The notes under the pieces: model-generated
What the model was told of the DNA's origin: nothing
The model's database searches: none
The model's input: only the letters and a program-made list of their open reading frames with translations
Shown here: in pieces, positions 37,407 through 46,609 of the stretch
Numbering within the stretch: position 1 is the first letter of the stretch
Layout of the letters: every line of letters starts with the position of its first letter
Position numbers and translations under genes: made by a program
Source of the DNA: Aliidongia sp035943795
Lineage (GTDB): Bacteria > Pseudomonadota > Alphaproteobacteria > ATCC43930 > CGMCC-115725
NCBI RefSeq assembly: GCF_035943795.1
Contig: NZ_DASZBY010000083.1
Coordinates: forward strand, 124,001-188,000
Direction: 5' to 3'
Length of the DNA stretch: 64,000 bases

Positions 37407-38882
37407 TTACATCGGCTCGTCGTGCCAGGTGCGTCCGTCACGTTCGATCAGCGCGATCGCCGACGAGGGGCCCCAGGTCCCGGCCGTATAGGGTCGGCAG
37501 GCCTGGCCGGTCCGGGCCCAGCCATCGAGAATCGGTTCGACCCAGCTCCAGGCCGCCTCGACCTCGTCGCGCCGCATGAACAGGGTGGCGTTGCCGCGTA
37601 CCACGTCCATCAGCAGCCGCTCGTAGGCTTCGGGAAAGCGCATCTTGAACGCTTCCGCGTAACTGAGGTTGAGCGCCGAATTGCGCAGGCGCAAGCCGCC
37701 TGGTCCCGGATCCTTGCTGACGAGCTGCAATTTGATGCCTTCGTCGGGCTGCAGGCGGATCACCAGCCGGTTCGCATTGAACAGGCCGGCCTCGGCCGGG
37801 AAGATGTTGAGCGAGACCGGGCGGAAGTGGATGACGATCTCGGACACCCTCTCGGCCAAGCGCTTGCCGGTCCGCAGATAGAACGGCACGCCGGCAAAGC
37901 GCCAGGTGTTCACCTCCGCCTTGAGCGCCAGGAAGGTCTCGGTGTCGCTGGTCGGCCGGCCCAGATCGTCGAGATATCCCACGACCGACGCGCCATCGAT
38001 CGCACCCTGGCGATATTGCCCCCGCACGGTCGCCATGCCGACCGTCTCGGCCGTGATCGGCTTCAGGGCGCGCAGCACCTTCAGCTTTTCGTCGCGCACG
38101 TCGTCGGCGTTGAGGCTGCTGGGCGAATCCATCGCGACCAGGCACAGCAGCTGCAGCAGATGGTTCTGCACCATGTCGCGCAGCGCGCCCGACGTATCGT
38201 AATAGCCGCCGCGCTGCTCCACGCCGATCGTCTCGGCGACGGTGATCTGCACATGGTCGATCGCCGTGCGGTTCCACAGGGTCTCGAACAGGGAATTGGC
38301 GAAGCGCAGTGCCAGCAGGTTCTGCACCGCCTCCTTGCCCAGATAGTGATCGATGCGGAAGATCTGATGTTCCTGGAACACCGCGCCGACCGCCTCGTTG
38401 ATCTGACGCGCCGACGCCAGGTCGTGTCCGATCGGCTTTTCCAGCACGACGCGCGCCTGCGGCGTGATGAGCGCGTGGCGCGCGAGGTTGCCGCAGATCT
38501 CGCCGAACAGGTCCGGCGCGGTCGCGAGATAGAACACGCGGATGCGCTCGGGCTGGTCGGCCAGCAGGCGCACCAGCCCGTCCCAGCCCCGTTCGGCGAC
38601 CGCATCGAGCGACAGGTAGGACAGGCGGGCCACGAAGCGTTGCCAGACCGCCTCGTCGAAGAATTCGGCGGCGACGTGCTTGTCGATCGCGGCGTGCACG
38701 CGCGGGATCATCGCCTCGATCGTGTGCGCTGCGCGCGATGCGAGGATGATGCGCGATTCGCCGGCCAACTGGCCGTCGCGATCCCGGAAATACAGCGCCG
38801 GCAGCAGCTTGCGCATCGCGAGATCGCCGGCCCCGCCGAACACCATGTAATCGAACGGGGCGACCGGAATGGTCTTCATCAT
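37407..38882 (-). CDS. zwf: Glucose-6-phosphate 1-dehydrogenase
   Basis: A 491-residue enzyme that oxidises glucose-6-phosphate to 6-phosphogluconolactone. The nucleotide-binding start is FGGAGDLAMRKLLPALY; the substrate motif RIDHYLGKEAVQNLLALRF carries the catalytic His and Lys; EKPIGHDLASA is conserved. It is the first gene of zwf-edd. The start is MMKTIPV at 38882; the promoter must lie in the 500-base divergent gap shared with the chitinase gene. Confidence 0.96.
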   Translation of the reverse strand: MMKTIPVAPFDYMVFGGAGDLAMRKLLPALYFRDRDGQLAGESRIILASRAAHTIEAMIPRVHAAIDKHVAAEFFDEAVWQRFVARLSYLSLDAVAERGWDGLVRLLADQPERIRVFYLATAPDLFGEICGNLARHALITPQARVVLEKPIGHDLASARQINEAVGAVFQEHQIFRIDHYLGKEAVQNLLALRFANSLFETLWNRTAIDHVQITVAETIGVEQRGGYYDTSGALRDMVQNHLLQLLCLVAMDSPSSLNADDVRDEKLKVLRALKPITAETVGMATVRGQYRQGAIDGASVVGYLDDLGRPTSDTETFLALKAEVNTWRFAGVPFYLRTGKRLAERVSEIVIHFRPVSLNIFPAEAGLFNANRLVIRLQPDEGIKLQLVSKDPGPGGLRLRNSALNLSYAEAFKMRFPEAYERLLMDVVRGNATLFMRRDEVEAAWSWVEPILDGWARTGQACRPYTAGTWGPSSAIALIERDGRTWHDEPM

Positions 38883-39383
38883 GACGCGAACTCTTCAACC
38901 AGGGACGGACGGAGCCGGTCGGGACGCCACCGGCTTCCCGATAGATTGCGTCCCGTGGGCCGTTGCAACAGACGGTGTGAAGAAAAAAGGGTGGCTCGAG
39001 TCCGGGGGGATCTCGGGCCACCCAAGTTTAGGAATAGAGGGAGAAGTTCTATTCCAGGAAATCCGGGCCGACCGCCGTCAGCGGCGCGGCACAGCCCCAA
39101 TCCATCCTCATTGGCACCGCCGGGAAAGGCGAAAACCGGCAGAATGCCGAAAATGACAAAAATTCATCCGCGGTCCGGAAATTACCGAACCATATTTACA
39201 CCAAGCAAACCCTGGCGTTCTCCCCGATCACCAAGACAAGTCGACGAGAGAGGAAAAAGCCGGAAGCAGAAGACAGTGCCCATTCCGTTTGCTATTGTCG
39301 GCAGAGTAAATTTTGCCGATCATCCCCCTTCAATATTCAAACATCCGATCGTCTCGCGAGATCTCGGCTCGGGAGGGCCCTTG
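38883..39383. other. Divergent intergenic region between zwf and the GH18 gene
   Basis: A 501-base gap with no convincing gene on either strand, and an A/T-rich middle (39140-39340). It must hold the promoters of both zwf and the chitinase. It contains a block repeated almost exactly upstream of the TonB receptor (39124-39187) and an inverted repeat CGGCA...TGCCG around 39298-39325. No clear sigma-70 hexamer pair could be chosen. Confidence 0.7.
39124..39187 (+). repeat. Non-coding element copy A (shared with 44536-44598)
   Basis: Copy A reads GAAAGGC, 2 bases, a 33-base block (39133-39165), 12 bases, then GAAATTACCG (39178-39187). The 33-base block is identical to 44545-44577, and the flanking words match with nearly the same spacing. 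The block contains the inverted repeat CGGCA-GAA-TGCCG. It lies about 200 bases upstream of the chitinase start and about 240 bases upstream of zwf. Confidence 0.85.
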
Positions 39384-40625
39384 ATGTCACGGATACTGAA
39401 CCTTGGTTTCGCCGCCATCGGCCTGTGCTGCGCCACGGCGTCGGGCTCGGCACAGACCAACCCGCTGTTCGCCGGCCGGCCGCAACCCTTTGCGCAGACC
39501 AGCGGCAAGGTTGTGGGTTTCTACCTGGATGGCGATTCGGTCGCCGACGGCTATCGGCTGGATCCGGTCACGGCCCGGAACCTCACCCACCTGCTCTATG
39601 CATTCCTCACCATCTGCGGACCTGGACAAGGCGAGGACCTCGCCAAAGCCTGTGCGTCGAAGCAGGGATTCGAACTGGCGGTCGCCGGCAAGCTCGACGA
39701 TGCCGCGCTCACCCGCTATCTGGCCGAGGTCAAGGCGATGGCGCCGAAGGTGAAGATCCTGGTCTCGATCGGGGGCGCCATGGGCTCCAAGCCGTTTTTC
39801 GCCTTGACCCGGGCCGCCGCCGACCAGGCGCGCTTCGTGCAGTCGACCGTCGATTTCCTCGCCGCCCATCCGATGGTCGACGGCATCGACATCGACTGGG
39901 AATTCCCGACCGACAGCAGCCCGCAGGCCGGCGAGGCGCAACTTGGCATACCCGCCGACGGCCGGGCCTATGCCGATCTGCTGCATGCGTTGCGCACGGC
40001 GCTCGATACGCTCGGCGCCGGCCGGCGGCATTATCTGCTGACCTCCGCCGTCCTGACTTCGGCCCGGCTGACGCGGGCGATCGACTATCGCGACGCCCAG
40101 CGGGACGCCGACCTGTTCTTCGCCATGACCTATGATTATTACGGTCCGTGGGGCACCGTCGCGGGGCATCACACACCGGTCGTCGCCCCTAGGGACGAGG
40201 CGCTCGGCCCCGTCGGTATCGCGCCACTGCTGGACGCGGGCATCCCCCCCGCCAAGCTGGTCCGCGGCATCGCCGCCTATGGTCGGGGCTGGCAGGTCGG
40301 CCCGACCGGCCAGCTGATCGCGGACTATAACGGATCGGACGGATCGACGGTCTATCGCGACCTCGCGAAACGATCGATCGGCCCGGCCGGCAAGGGCATC
40401 GGCGGTTTCGAGGTGACCTACGACGCGGTACTGCATGCCTATGCGCTGTGGAATCCCGAGACCCGGGTCTATGTCGGCTATGACGATCCGCGCGCCGTCA
40501 GGGAAAAGGCGCGCGCAGCGGTCAAAGACGGCTTGGCCGGCGTGTTCGCCTGGGAATTGTCCGGCGATGATGGCGACCTGCTGGGCGCCATGAACCGGGG
40601 CGTCGGCAACCGCCCGAAACCCTAG
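39384..40625 (+). CDS. Secreted GH18 chitinase-like glycosyl hydrolase
   Basis: A 413-residue glycoside hydrolase family 18 protein with a Sec signal peptide (MSRILNLGFAAIGLCCATASGSA). The catalytic DxxDxDxE motif is DGIDIDWE near residue 173; SIGGAMGSKPF and the C-terminal GLAGVFAWELSGDDGDLL complete the barrel signature. It should hydrolyse beta-1,4 GlcNAc chains outside the cytoplasm. No chitin-binding module is attached. The ATG at 39384 has GGGAGGG upstream; the same frame stays open for 2 kb further upstream, antisense to zwf, which is an artefact. It ends in a 4-base overlap with the convergent DUF6445 gene. Confidence 0.9.
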   Translation: MSRILNLGFAAIGLCCATASGSAQTNPLFAGRPQPFAQTSGKVVGFYLDGDSVADGYRLDPVTARNLTHLLYAFLTICGPGQGEDLAKACASKQGFELAVAGKLDDAALTRYLAEVKAMAPKVKILVSIGGAMGSKPFFALTRAAADQARFVQSTVDFLAAHPMVDGIDIDWEFPTDSSPQAGEAQLGIPADGRAYADLLHALRTALDTLGAGRRHYLLTSAVLTSARLTRAIDYRDAQRDADLFFAMTYDYYGPWGTVAGHHTPVVAPRDEALGPVGIAPLLDAGIPPAKLVRGIAAYGRGWQVGPTGQLIADYNGSDGSTVYRDLAKRSIGPAGKGIGGFEVTYDAVLHAYALWNPETRVYVGYDDPRAVREKARAAVKDGLAGVFAWELSGDDGDLLGAMNRGVGNRPKP

Positions 40626-41359
40626 ACCGGCTTGCGCGGGGGTCCGAAGAACGACGTCTGGTCGCCATAGAAGAACATGGTGTTCGCGGTCAGCCGGCCG
40701 CTGCGCGGGTCCGGATCGTAGGAGAATTCCGCCGGAATCGTCGCCGCGTGCAGGCTGGTGCTGCGATAGAGGATCGCCCGGTTGAACACGGCATCGTAGG
40801 ACGCGATCTGCTGGAAGATCGGCGTGTCGCCGCGGATATAATCGGTCGGCGGATGGGCTTGCAGTTCGGCTTTCAGCAGCGTCTCGTAGCGCTCGCGCTG
40901 GTCGACGGCCCCGCCCTCGTAGCCGGTTGCGCAATGGCGATAGAACGCCGTGCCGCCATGCGGCTTGGCATAGAGATAATGCAGCACGACGATGTGATTC
41001 GGATCGAGGAAGTCGGTGTGCGGGACCAACTGCCGCACGCCGACCTTATCGGGCCGCGTCGTCACCATGGAAAAGGTGCAGCGGCAGTCGACCACGTCGC
41101 GGTCGCTCAGCCCGAACGCTTCGGGAATGATCGAGCGCGTGAAGAAATGAACGAACATCGGATAGGGCGACGGCATGACGGCGTGCACGCCGGGATAGAG
41201 CGCCGCCGCCGGAGCGAAGTGCGCGCCCGTTGCCGCATATTCCACCATCTGCGCGGCATCGAGCAGGAAGTTGTCGATCACGACGACCGGCGCTTGCTGG
41301 TGGCCAATGTGATCGACGCGCATCCGGAAGTCTTTGTGCAGGAAAGGTCTGATGTTCAT
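40622..41359 (-). CDS. DUF6445-family protein (TonB-receptor partner)
   Basis: About 245 residues from ATG 41359 (an in-frame ATG at 41458 is possible). The pattern PVVVIDNFLLDAAQMVEYAA, YPGVHAVMPSPYP, HTDFLDPNHIVVLHYL and GGTAFYRH matches the DUF6445 family, which often sits next to TonB-dependent receptors for glycans and resembles 2-oxoglutarate/iron oxygenases; the HTD triplet fits an iron site. The chemistry is unknown. It follows the TonB receptor on the same strand. Confidence 0.72.
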   Translation of the reverse strand: MNIRPFLHKDFRMRVDHIGHQQAPVVVIDNFLLDAAQMVEYAATGAHFAPAAALYPGVHAVMPSPYPMFVHFFTRSIIPEAFGLSDRDVVDCRCTFSMVTTRPDKVGVRQLVPHTDFLDPNHIVVLHYLYAKPHGGTAFYRHCATGYEGGAVDQRERYETLLKAELQAHPPTDYIRGDTPIFQQIASYDAVFNRAILYRSTSLHAATIPAEFSYDPDPRSGRLTANTMFFYGDQTSFFGPPRKPV

Positions 41360-41465
41360 TCGATTGGTCCGGCTGAGCTTCAGATTATGGCCGAATCCGG
41401 TGAAATGGAAAAGAGGTGCTTGAGCTATGACCCAAGGCGCCCCTTCCCGTCGCTTCATGGGATAC

Positions 41466-41487
41466 GACGGTCTCAGGAAAGACCGTC
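41466..41487 (-). repeat. Hairpin between the TonB receptor and DUF6445 genes
   Basis: A perfect 8-base stem (GACGGTCT/AGACCGTC) with a 6-base loop lies 14 bases after the receptor stop. No T-run follows on the minus strand, so it is more likely an mRNA-stabilising or processing hairpin than a terminator. Confidence 0.6.
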
Positions 41488-41500
41488 GCTCCTTTAGGCT

Positions 41501-44335
41501 TTAGTACTTAGCCGTAAGCTGCAGATAGAAAGTCCGACCATTGTCGTAAGTCGCACGCGGCACATCAATGCCATGTATGCTGGTTACGTAATTGTCCTTG
41601 CTGTCAGAAATATTCAGAACGTCAAGGCTGACACTGTAGTGATTGTTGATCTTATATCCAATCGCACCATCCAGCTCGCCTCCGGCATCCTGGAAGTACT
41701 TCTCGGCACGATCGATACCCTGATAAATCTGAGAATGAGCGGTATAGGCGAGATGCGCGTCGATACCGATATCGTTCTCGTAGTAGGCCGTGAGGTTGCC
41801 GGTGTGCTTAGATGCACCCAGCATCTGACGACCGCCAATGCCGGGGGTCGGAGTGTTCTGCGAGCTTTGCGCGAACGTATAGTTCGATGCAAAGCCGAAA
41901 CCCCAAGCAATCGGCTGTTGCCACGACAGTTCCAAGCCCTTCGACGCACCGCTGTTGTTGGTTGGTGCGGTCACCGTGTAGGTGCTGAACAGCGGATTTG
42001 CCATCCCAAGAGGATTGGCGCGCGCCGTGGTGTTCGTGATGTTAATCGCGTTCTCTTGGATCGTGCCATCGTCAAAGGTCGAGGTCATCTGCATGTCGAA
42101 TAGGCCGGCCGTCAGTGACGCTCGTGGCGCATAGTACCATTCGGCCGAGACGTCGAGATTGGTCGAACGGGTCGGCTTCAGACCCGGATTGCCTTGGGTA
42201 CCACTCAGCAGCGTGTCGTTCAGTGCCGCACCGCCCGCCAATGCGTAATAGTCCGGGCGTGTCATCGTTTGCCCGGCGGAGAATCGCGCCACCACATTCG
42301 GCGACACATCATACTTTACGCTGAAGCTAGGCAGTATATCGACATAGTCTTGCGTATGATGGTTTATGAAATACGTGCCAAAAGCAGATTTGGTGTTCGC
42401 AACAACGCCAGCTGCTGCAGGGTTTGTATCGAATGTATCGATGTTATCTTTGGTCGACGCAATTCGAACGCCGAAATTTCCTTGGAAATTTTCGCCGCCG
42501 AATTTAGCCATCAAATAGCCGGCCGTCGTGTTCTCTTTGATTTTGAACGATGCGTTCCAGTAATAGCGGCCGGCAGTTGTTTGCCCTGTCGAGTTCACGA
42601 AGTTCTGAATGAGCGACTGCAGTGCATTGGGATCGACCGACAGGACGAACGGGGTCGAGATGCCAGCGCCACTACCGAAGTTGCTCGGAAATTGCCCGTT
42701 AGAAAGATTAGTCAGAACCGTGCCGCAGGCTCCGCTATAGCAATTGAAATTTTCGGCCTCGACCTCATTGCGCTCGTGCTCGGTAAACCGGATGCCTCCC
42801 TTGACAGACTGAATAAGACCATCATCGAAGTCGTACTGAACGTCCACCTGACCGGAAGCGTCGGTATCGAGCTGAGCGATATGAACTATGCCGACCCAGT
42901 CCTGATTCGAGTCGCCCATGAACCCGCCGTAGTTCGACGGATCGTTCAGGCCGACGGCGCCCGGAAAGCCGACCGTCAATGGATCGGTGCCATTCATGCC
43001 GTAGGAAGCGCCGGCACCAGTTCCGGAAGTCGTGCCATAAGCGAACTGGTCGGAGCCCCCTTTGCCGCGCGAATACCCGGCTTGAGTGTGGATGCTCAAG
43101 TTTGAAGTCGGCTTCCAGGTGCCTTGGCCATTGATATAGTAGACCTCTTCACCTGCATCCGGACGATAGATGTCGTTGATGCCCGGATTGCCCCTCGCCG
43201 TGGAGCCCGGAAAGGTCGCTGAGGTGAGGATACCGTTCTGGACGGTATATGCCGACGGTGCCACGGGTCCGGTTGTGTTGTGGCCCATGACGAAGTCATT
43301 CACATCGATGAGATCGCCCTGATTATAGTTGGGAGCGTTCAGATAGCTGTAAAAGCCGTCGAGCCTGAAATCCCAGTGGTTATTCGGTTTGAACTCGATA
43401 GCCGCGTCGCCGCCTTGACGAAGGCGCTCTTGCTCGAACAACGCATTGTTGATGATCTCAGGGTAATAAGCTCCCTGCATCCCCTTTGGAAATGGATTGG
43501 CAACGGTCGTCCCATTCGCGCCGGGCACCGTAGCAGTCGTCGGAATCTGGGTGTAGCCAAGTTCCTCCTGACCATCACGACGAAGATAGCGCTGTTCGCG
43601 AAACCCCTGAACCATCACGCCAAGTGTATTGGAATCATTCTTCCAAGCAACCAGCCCATTGAACTGCGGGCCTGCCCGATCCGCTAGGTCGGAGTATGCC
43701 CCACCGAGGGAAACTTCAGCGGTGATGGGGTCTTTGAAATCAAGTGGTGCGCGAGTGACAATGTTGATCGAACCGGCGGTGCCGCCTTCGGGCAAATCGG
43801 CTTGCGAGCTCTTGTAGACGATTGCGTGGTCGACAATTTCCGACGGGAACAGGGCGTACGACACGCTACGGCTGGATGCCGACAGCTGATCGAGGAAAAA
43901 CCAGTCGCCGGTAGAGACCGCATGACCGTCGATCAGGGTCTGGGTCAACGACGGCGCCGTGCCTCGAATTTCGACGCGGTCGTTTTCGCCAAAGCCGCCG
44001 GAGCCGGCCGCTGCCGACTGGATCGTGGTAATACCCGGCAAGCGCTGCAGGGCGTCGGCGACGTTCTTGTCGGGCAGCTGCCCGATGTCGGTCGCACTAA
44101 CTGCTTCCACCACGCCGTCGGCGGCGCGCTTCACGTCCATCGACTTCTGCAGCGACAGGCGGATGCCCGTGACTTCAATCTGCTCGGTGACCGGCGCCGC
44201 CGGCGTGTTGGCTACGGGTGCAGCCTGTGCCGTTTGCGTGACCGTCGATGCGTCCTGGGCGTGCGCAAGGCCCGCCACGGTCATCATCGCCATCGCACTC
44301 ACGGAACCTCGAAGTAGCCTTGTCCCAGTCCACAT
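41501..44335 (-). CDS. TonB-dependent outer-membrane receptor (Caulobacter type)
   Basis: A 944-residue receptor from ATG 44335, chosen because AGGAGG stands exactly seven bases upstream (44343-44348, minus strand). Signal peptide ends near AGLAHAQ. A short linker leads to the plug domain (EQIEVTGIRLSLQKSMDVKRAADGVVEAVSATDIGQLPDKNVADALQRLPGI), and the beta barrel ends in the aromatic LQLTAKY. Such receptors import glycans using TonB/ExbBD energy. Neighbouring GH18, DUF6445 and GlcNAc genes suggest chito-oligosaccharides (inference). The gene is clearly richer in A/T than its surroundings, suggesting acquisition. Confidence 0.93.
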   Translation of the reverse strand: MWTGTRLLRGSVSAMAMMTVAGLAHAQDASTVTQTAQAAPVANTPAAPVTEQIEVTGIRLSLQKSMDVKRAADGVVEAVSATDIGQLPDKNVADALQRLPGITTIQSAAAGSGGFGENDRVEIRGTAPSLTQTLIDGHAVSTGDWFFLDQLSASSRSVSYALFPSEIVDHAIVYKSSQADLPEGGTAGSINIVTRAPLDFKDPITAEVSLGGAYSDLADRAGPQFNGLVAWKNDSNTLGVMVQGFREQRYLRRDGQEELGYTQIPTTATVPGANGTTVANPFPKGMQGAYYPEIINNALFEQERLRQGGDAAIEFKPNNHWDFRLDGFYSYLNAPNYNQGDLIDVNDFVMGHNTTGPVAPSAYTVQNGILTSATFPGSTARGNPGINDIYRPDAGEEVYYINGQGTWKPTSNLSIHTQAGYSRGKGGSDQFAYGTTSGTGAGASYGMNGTDPLTVGFPGAVGLNDPSNYGGFMGDSNQDWVGIVHIAQLDTDASGQVDVQYDFDDGLIQSVKGGIRFTEHERNEVEAENFNCYSGACGTVLTNLSNGQFPSNFGSGAGISTPFVLSVDPNALQSLIQNFVNSTGQTTAGRYYWNASFKIKENTTAGYLMAKFGGENFQGNFGVRIASTKDNIDTFDTNPAAAGVVANTKSAFGTYFINHHTQDYVDILPSFSVKYDVSPNVVARFSAGQTMTRPDYYALAGGAALNDTLLSGTQGNPGLKPTRSTNLDVSAEWYYAPRASLTAGLFDMQMTSTFDDGTIQENAINITNTTARANPLGMANPLFSTYTVTAPTNNSGASKGLELSWQQPIAWGFGFASNYTFAQSSQNTPTPGIGGRQMLGASKHTGNLTAYYENDIGIDAHLAYTAHSQIYQGIDRAEKYFQDAGGELDGAIGYKINNHYSVSLDVLNISDSKDNYVTSIHGIDVPRATYDNGRTFYLQLTAKY

Positions 44336-44705
44336 TGATCCGCCTCCTGACATGTTCTTGGAGCCTGCTCGGCGGACGCACGGCATGGCATCGTTCGCTC
44401 CGATGCTTCACCCCCACGCACGACCCGCCTCGACGATCTGCCCACTGTTGCTGTTCCCGCACCCAGCAGGCACGAATGGCTTCAGCAGACGGCTCCCCTC
44501 TACGCCCCGCTATCCAAGCTGATCGGCGATTGGGCGAAAGGCTCAAACCGGCAGAATGCCGAAAATGACAAAAATTCGTCGCCCTATTGAAATTACCGTG
44601 AAGAGGCTTACCCGCCAAAAGGCCCATTGTTTCAAGGACCTCGGCCGGCGGGATGGCTCGATCGGCTGAAAGGTGGGCGGAGGGCCGCGCTGCCGAAATC
44701 GCGGG
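44336..44705. other. Intergenic region upstream of the TonB receptor
   Basis: A 370-base gap. On the minus strand it holds the receptor leader and promoter. The repeated element at 44536-44598 is the only recognisable feature; no further gene, tRNA or convincing terminator was seen. Confidence 0.7.
44536..44598 (+). repeat. Non-coding element copy B (shared with 39124-39187)
   Basis: GAAAGGC, 2 bases, the same 33-base block (44545-44577), 11 bases, then GAAATTACCG (44589-44598). It stands about 200 bases upstream of the TonB receptor start, but in the opposite orientation relative to that gene compared with copy A and the chitinase. Confidence 0.85.
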
Positions 44706-46322
44706 TCAGACCCGCTCGACCTGGCGCAGGTGGTGCTTCAGACTCGCGAGAGCCTCGGCAAGCTGGTCCCGCTCGGGACCGGGCTGCGGCGCGTTGCGCA
44801 GCACATATTCGGCGGTCCGCACCACGTCGCGCCAGCGCGGGTTGCGCGGCAGGGTCTCGACCAGCAGGTATTTGTCGAGCGTCCGCGTCTGCAGCGAGCT
44901 GCGGTCCATATAGACGCGCCAGAGCCCGCTTTCCTCGGCGAGCTCGATCTTTCCCTTGTGCTTGGTCTTCTGCCAATAATCGAGCGCCAGGGTCATGACC
45001 TCGACCAGCGAGCGTCGATAGCCCTCGCTCGCCTCGAACTCGTCGCCCAGCGAATCCGCCGGCGCCGCCGGCTCGATATAATCCGCGTCGACGGTTGGTT
45101 CGGGCTCGCCGGCCAGCGGCTCGGCGAGTGCCGCGGGCGCCGCTGCGATCTCGTTCTGGGACGGTGTCGCGGCCGACAGCATCGGCAGGATGACGCGCCC
45201 CGTGCCACGCGGCAGGGCTTCGGTCTGGCGCCAGGCGAGATAGCTCGAGGCACCGATGCCGCCGGCGCCGGCCAGGCACAGCAGCAGGAACCAGAGCCAT
45301 AGGCCGCCGTCGAGCGCCGACCGGTCGGCCAGGATCAGATAGTGCCAGCCGGTTTCCGGCAGGATCGAGGGGCCGTAGGTCGCCTCGCGCACGGAGTCGG
45401 CGACCGGCGTCGCCTGGACCGGCGTGCCCTTCGCATCGAGCAGCATGATGCGCACGCCGGGGCGTTGCAGCGCCGCCAGCCGCTCGGCCAGCGCGCTCGC
45501 CGGCAGGCGGAACGCCACGACGCCTTCGACCGAACCATGCTGGATGACCGGCCGGGCCAGCAGCACGCCGTAGGTATCCTCGATCCGCTTGATCGGCGAC
45601 ACGACGAGGATCTTTGACGGGTCCTCGGTCTGCTGCAGCCGGGCCATCACTTCGCGATAGACCTCGGCCAGGGGCTGGTCGCGCGAGCGCGGCTGGGTCA
45701 GGTCGGCAGTAAAGTTCGAGTCTTTCTGCAACGAATAGACGACACGGCCGAAATGATCGACCAGGTAGAGGTCGTCGAACAGGGTCGACGCGATGAGGCT
45801 CTGGAAGCTGGCATGGAACCGGTCGTGCACGCTCGCGTAAGCCGGTAGCGAGGGCGGCATTTCCTGGGGTGGCTGTCCCTTGCCGTAATAGGATCGCAAC
45901 AGGGCCGCCGCCCGGTCCGGATCGGGCGAGATCTGGGCGAAGGCCGGGGCGAATCCGTAATAGCGGCCAATGCTGTAGCCGATGAAACTGGTGCTGGCGA
46001 AGGCGGCGCTCTGGCTGCGCGCGAAGTCGACGATGGTGGTCAGATCATGGCCAGCCGAAGTCTCGGCGATCTCGATCTGGAATTGCGTCCGTTGCTCAAT
46101 AATATTCGCCAGCACCAGCAGGGCTGCGAAAAATACAGCAATGACAGGGAGTAGCGGAACTACCGCCCTGGACGCCCGACCTTGAAGCCCCAACACTGCC
46201 CGCCCCCCGATATGCCGGCATCCGGGATATGATTTTGACGATTTTGTCGTAACATCGATCAAGCCGATTCGACTCACGCCTGTCAAGTTTCGGAAGAAAC
46301 GAACTTGGCCCGAGATGCCCAT
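44706..46322 (-). CDS. Membrane sensor-like protein with periplasmic Cache-type region and unknown C-terminal domain
   Basis: About 538 residues from ATG 46322 (start uncertain; a GTG nearer the first helix is possible). TM1 is VVPLLPVIAVFFAALLVLANII, followed by a roughly 260-residue extracytoplasmic region with double-Cache-like features (LFDDLYLVDHFGRVVYSLQKDSN, VVAFRLPASALAERL). TM2 is LWLWFLLLCLAGAGGIGA, then an acidic Ala/Pro-rich linker and a C-terminal domain (GYRRSLVEVMTLALDYWQKTKHKGKIELAEESGLWRVYMD) that I cannot assign. No kinase, GGDEF or MCP domain is present. It lies between the TonB receptor and nagZ-like genes. Confidence 0.7.
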   Translation of the reverse strand: MGISGQVRFFRNLTGVSRIGLIDVTTKSSKSYPGCRHIGGRAVLGLQGRASRAVVPLLPVIAVFFAALLVLANIIEQRTQFQIEIAETSAGHDLTTIVDFARSQSAAFASTSFIGYSIGRYYGFAPAFAQISPDPDRAAALLRSYYGKGQPPQEMPPSLPAYASVHDRFHASFQSLIASTLFDDLYLVDHFGRVVYSLQKDSNFTADLTQPRSRDQPLAEVYREVMARLQQTEDPSKILVVSPIKRIEDTYGVLLARPVIQHGSVEGVVAFRLPASALAERLAALQRPGVRIMLLDAKGTPVQATPVADSVREATYGPSILPETGWHYLILADRSALDGGLWLWFLLLCLAGAGGIGASSYLAWRQTEALPRGTGRVILPMLSAATPSQNEIAAAPAALAEPLAGEPEPTVDADYIEPAAPADSLGDEFEASEGYRRSLVEVMTLALDYWQKTKHKGKIELAEESGLWRVYMDRSSLQTRTLDKYLLVETLPRNPRWRDVVRTAEYVLRNAPQPGPERDQLAEALASLKHHLRQVERV

Positions 46323-46609
46323 GGCTCGGTCCCTCGCCTCTTCCGCCCTCGTTCCCCGGTATGCGACATAGGATCCACGCCACCCGTCGGCCGCTGGCGC
46401 ATTCGCGGCCCCGCCGGGGCGAAAGCACCCTTCGCCCGATCCGGTCCCATGGCTATAAGCCTTTGACGCGGCGAACACACCGTCACGAAACCGTCAATTT
46501 CGTTCATCGAACAACCGGCACTTGATCGGACCCGGCGCTTGCCGCTTGTCTCGTGGGGTCCGAGGAACGAGTTCGTCGGCCCGATATCGATCAGAGCGAG
46601 TGTGAACCC

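Noticed and set aside
37368..39383. A very long plus-strand open frame continuous with the GH18 gene
   Set aside because: It runs antisense to zwf through its whole length, has no family similarity, and the GH18 signal peptide and ribosome site mark the true start at 39384. Long antisense frames are common in GC-rich DNA.
41360..41458. A longer DUF6445 start at ATG 41458
   Set aside because: It would begin 8 bases from the intercistronic hairpin without a ribosome site, and the extra residues do not resemble the family. The shorter start is preferred but not proven.
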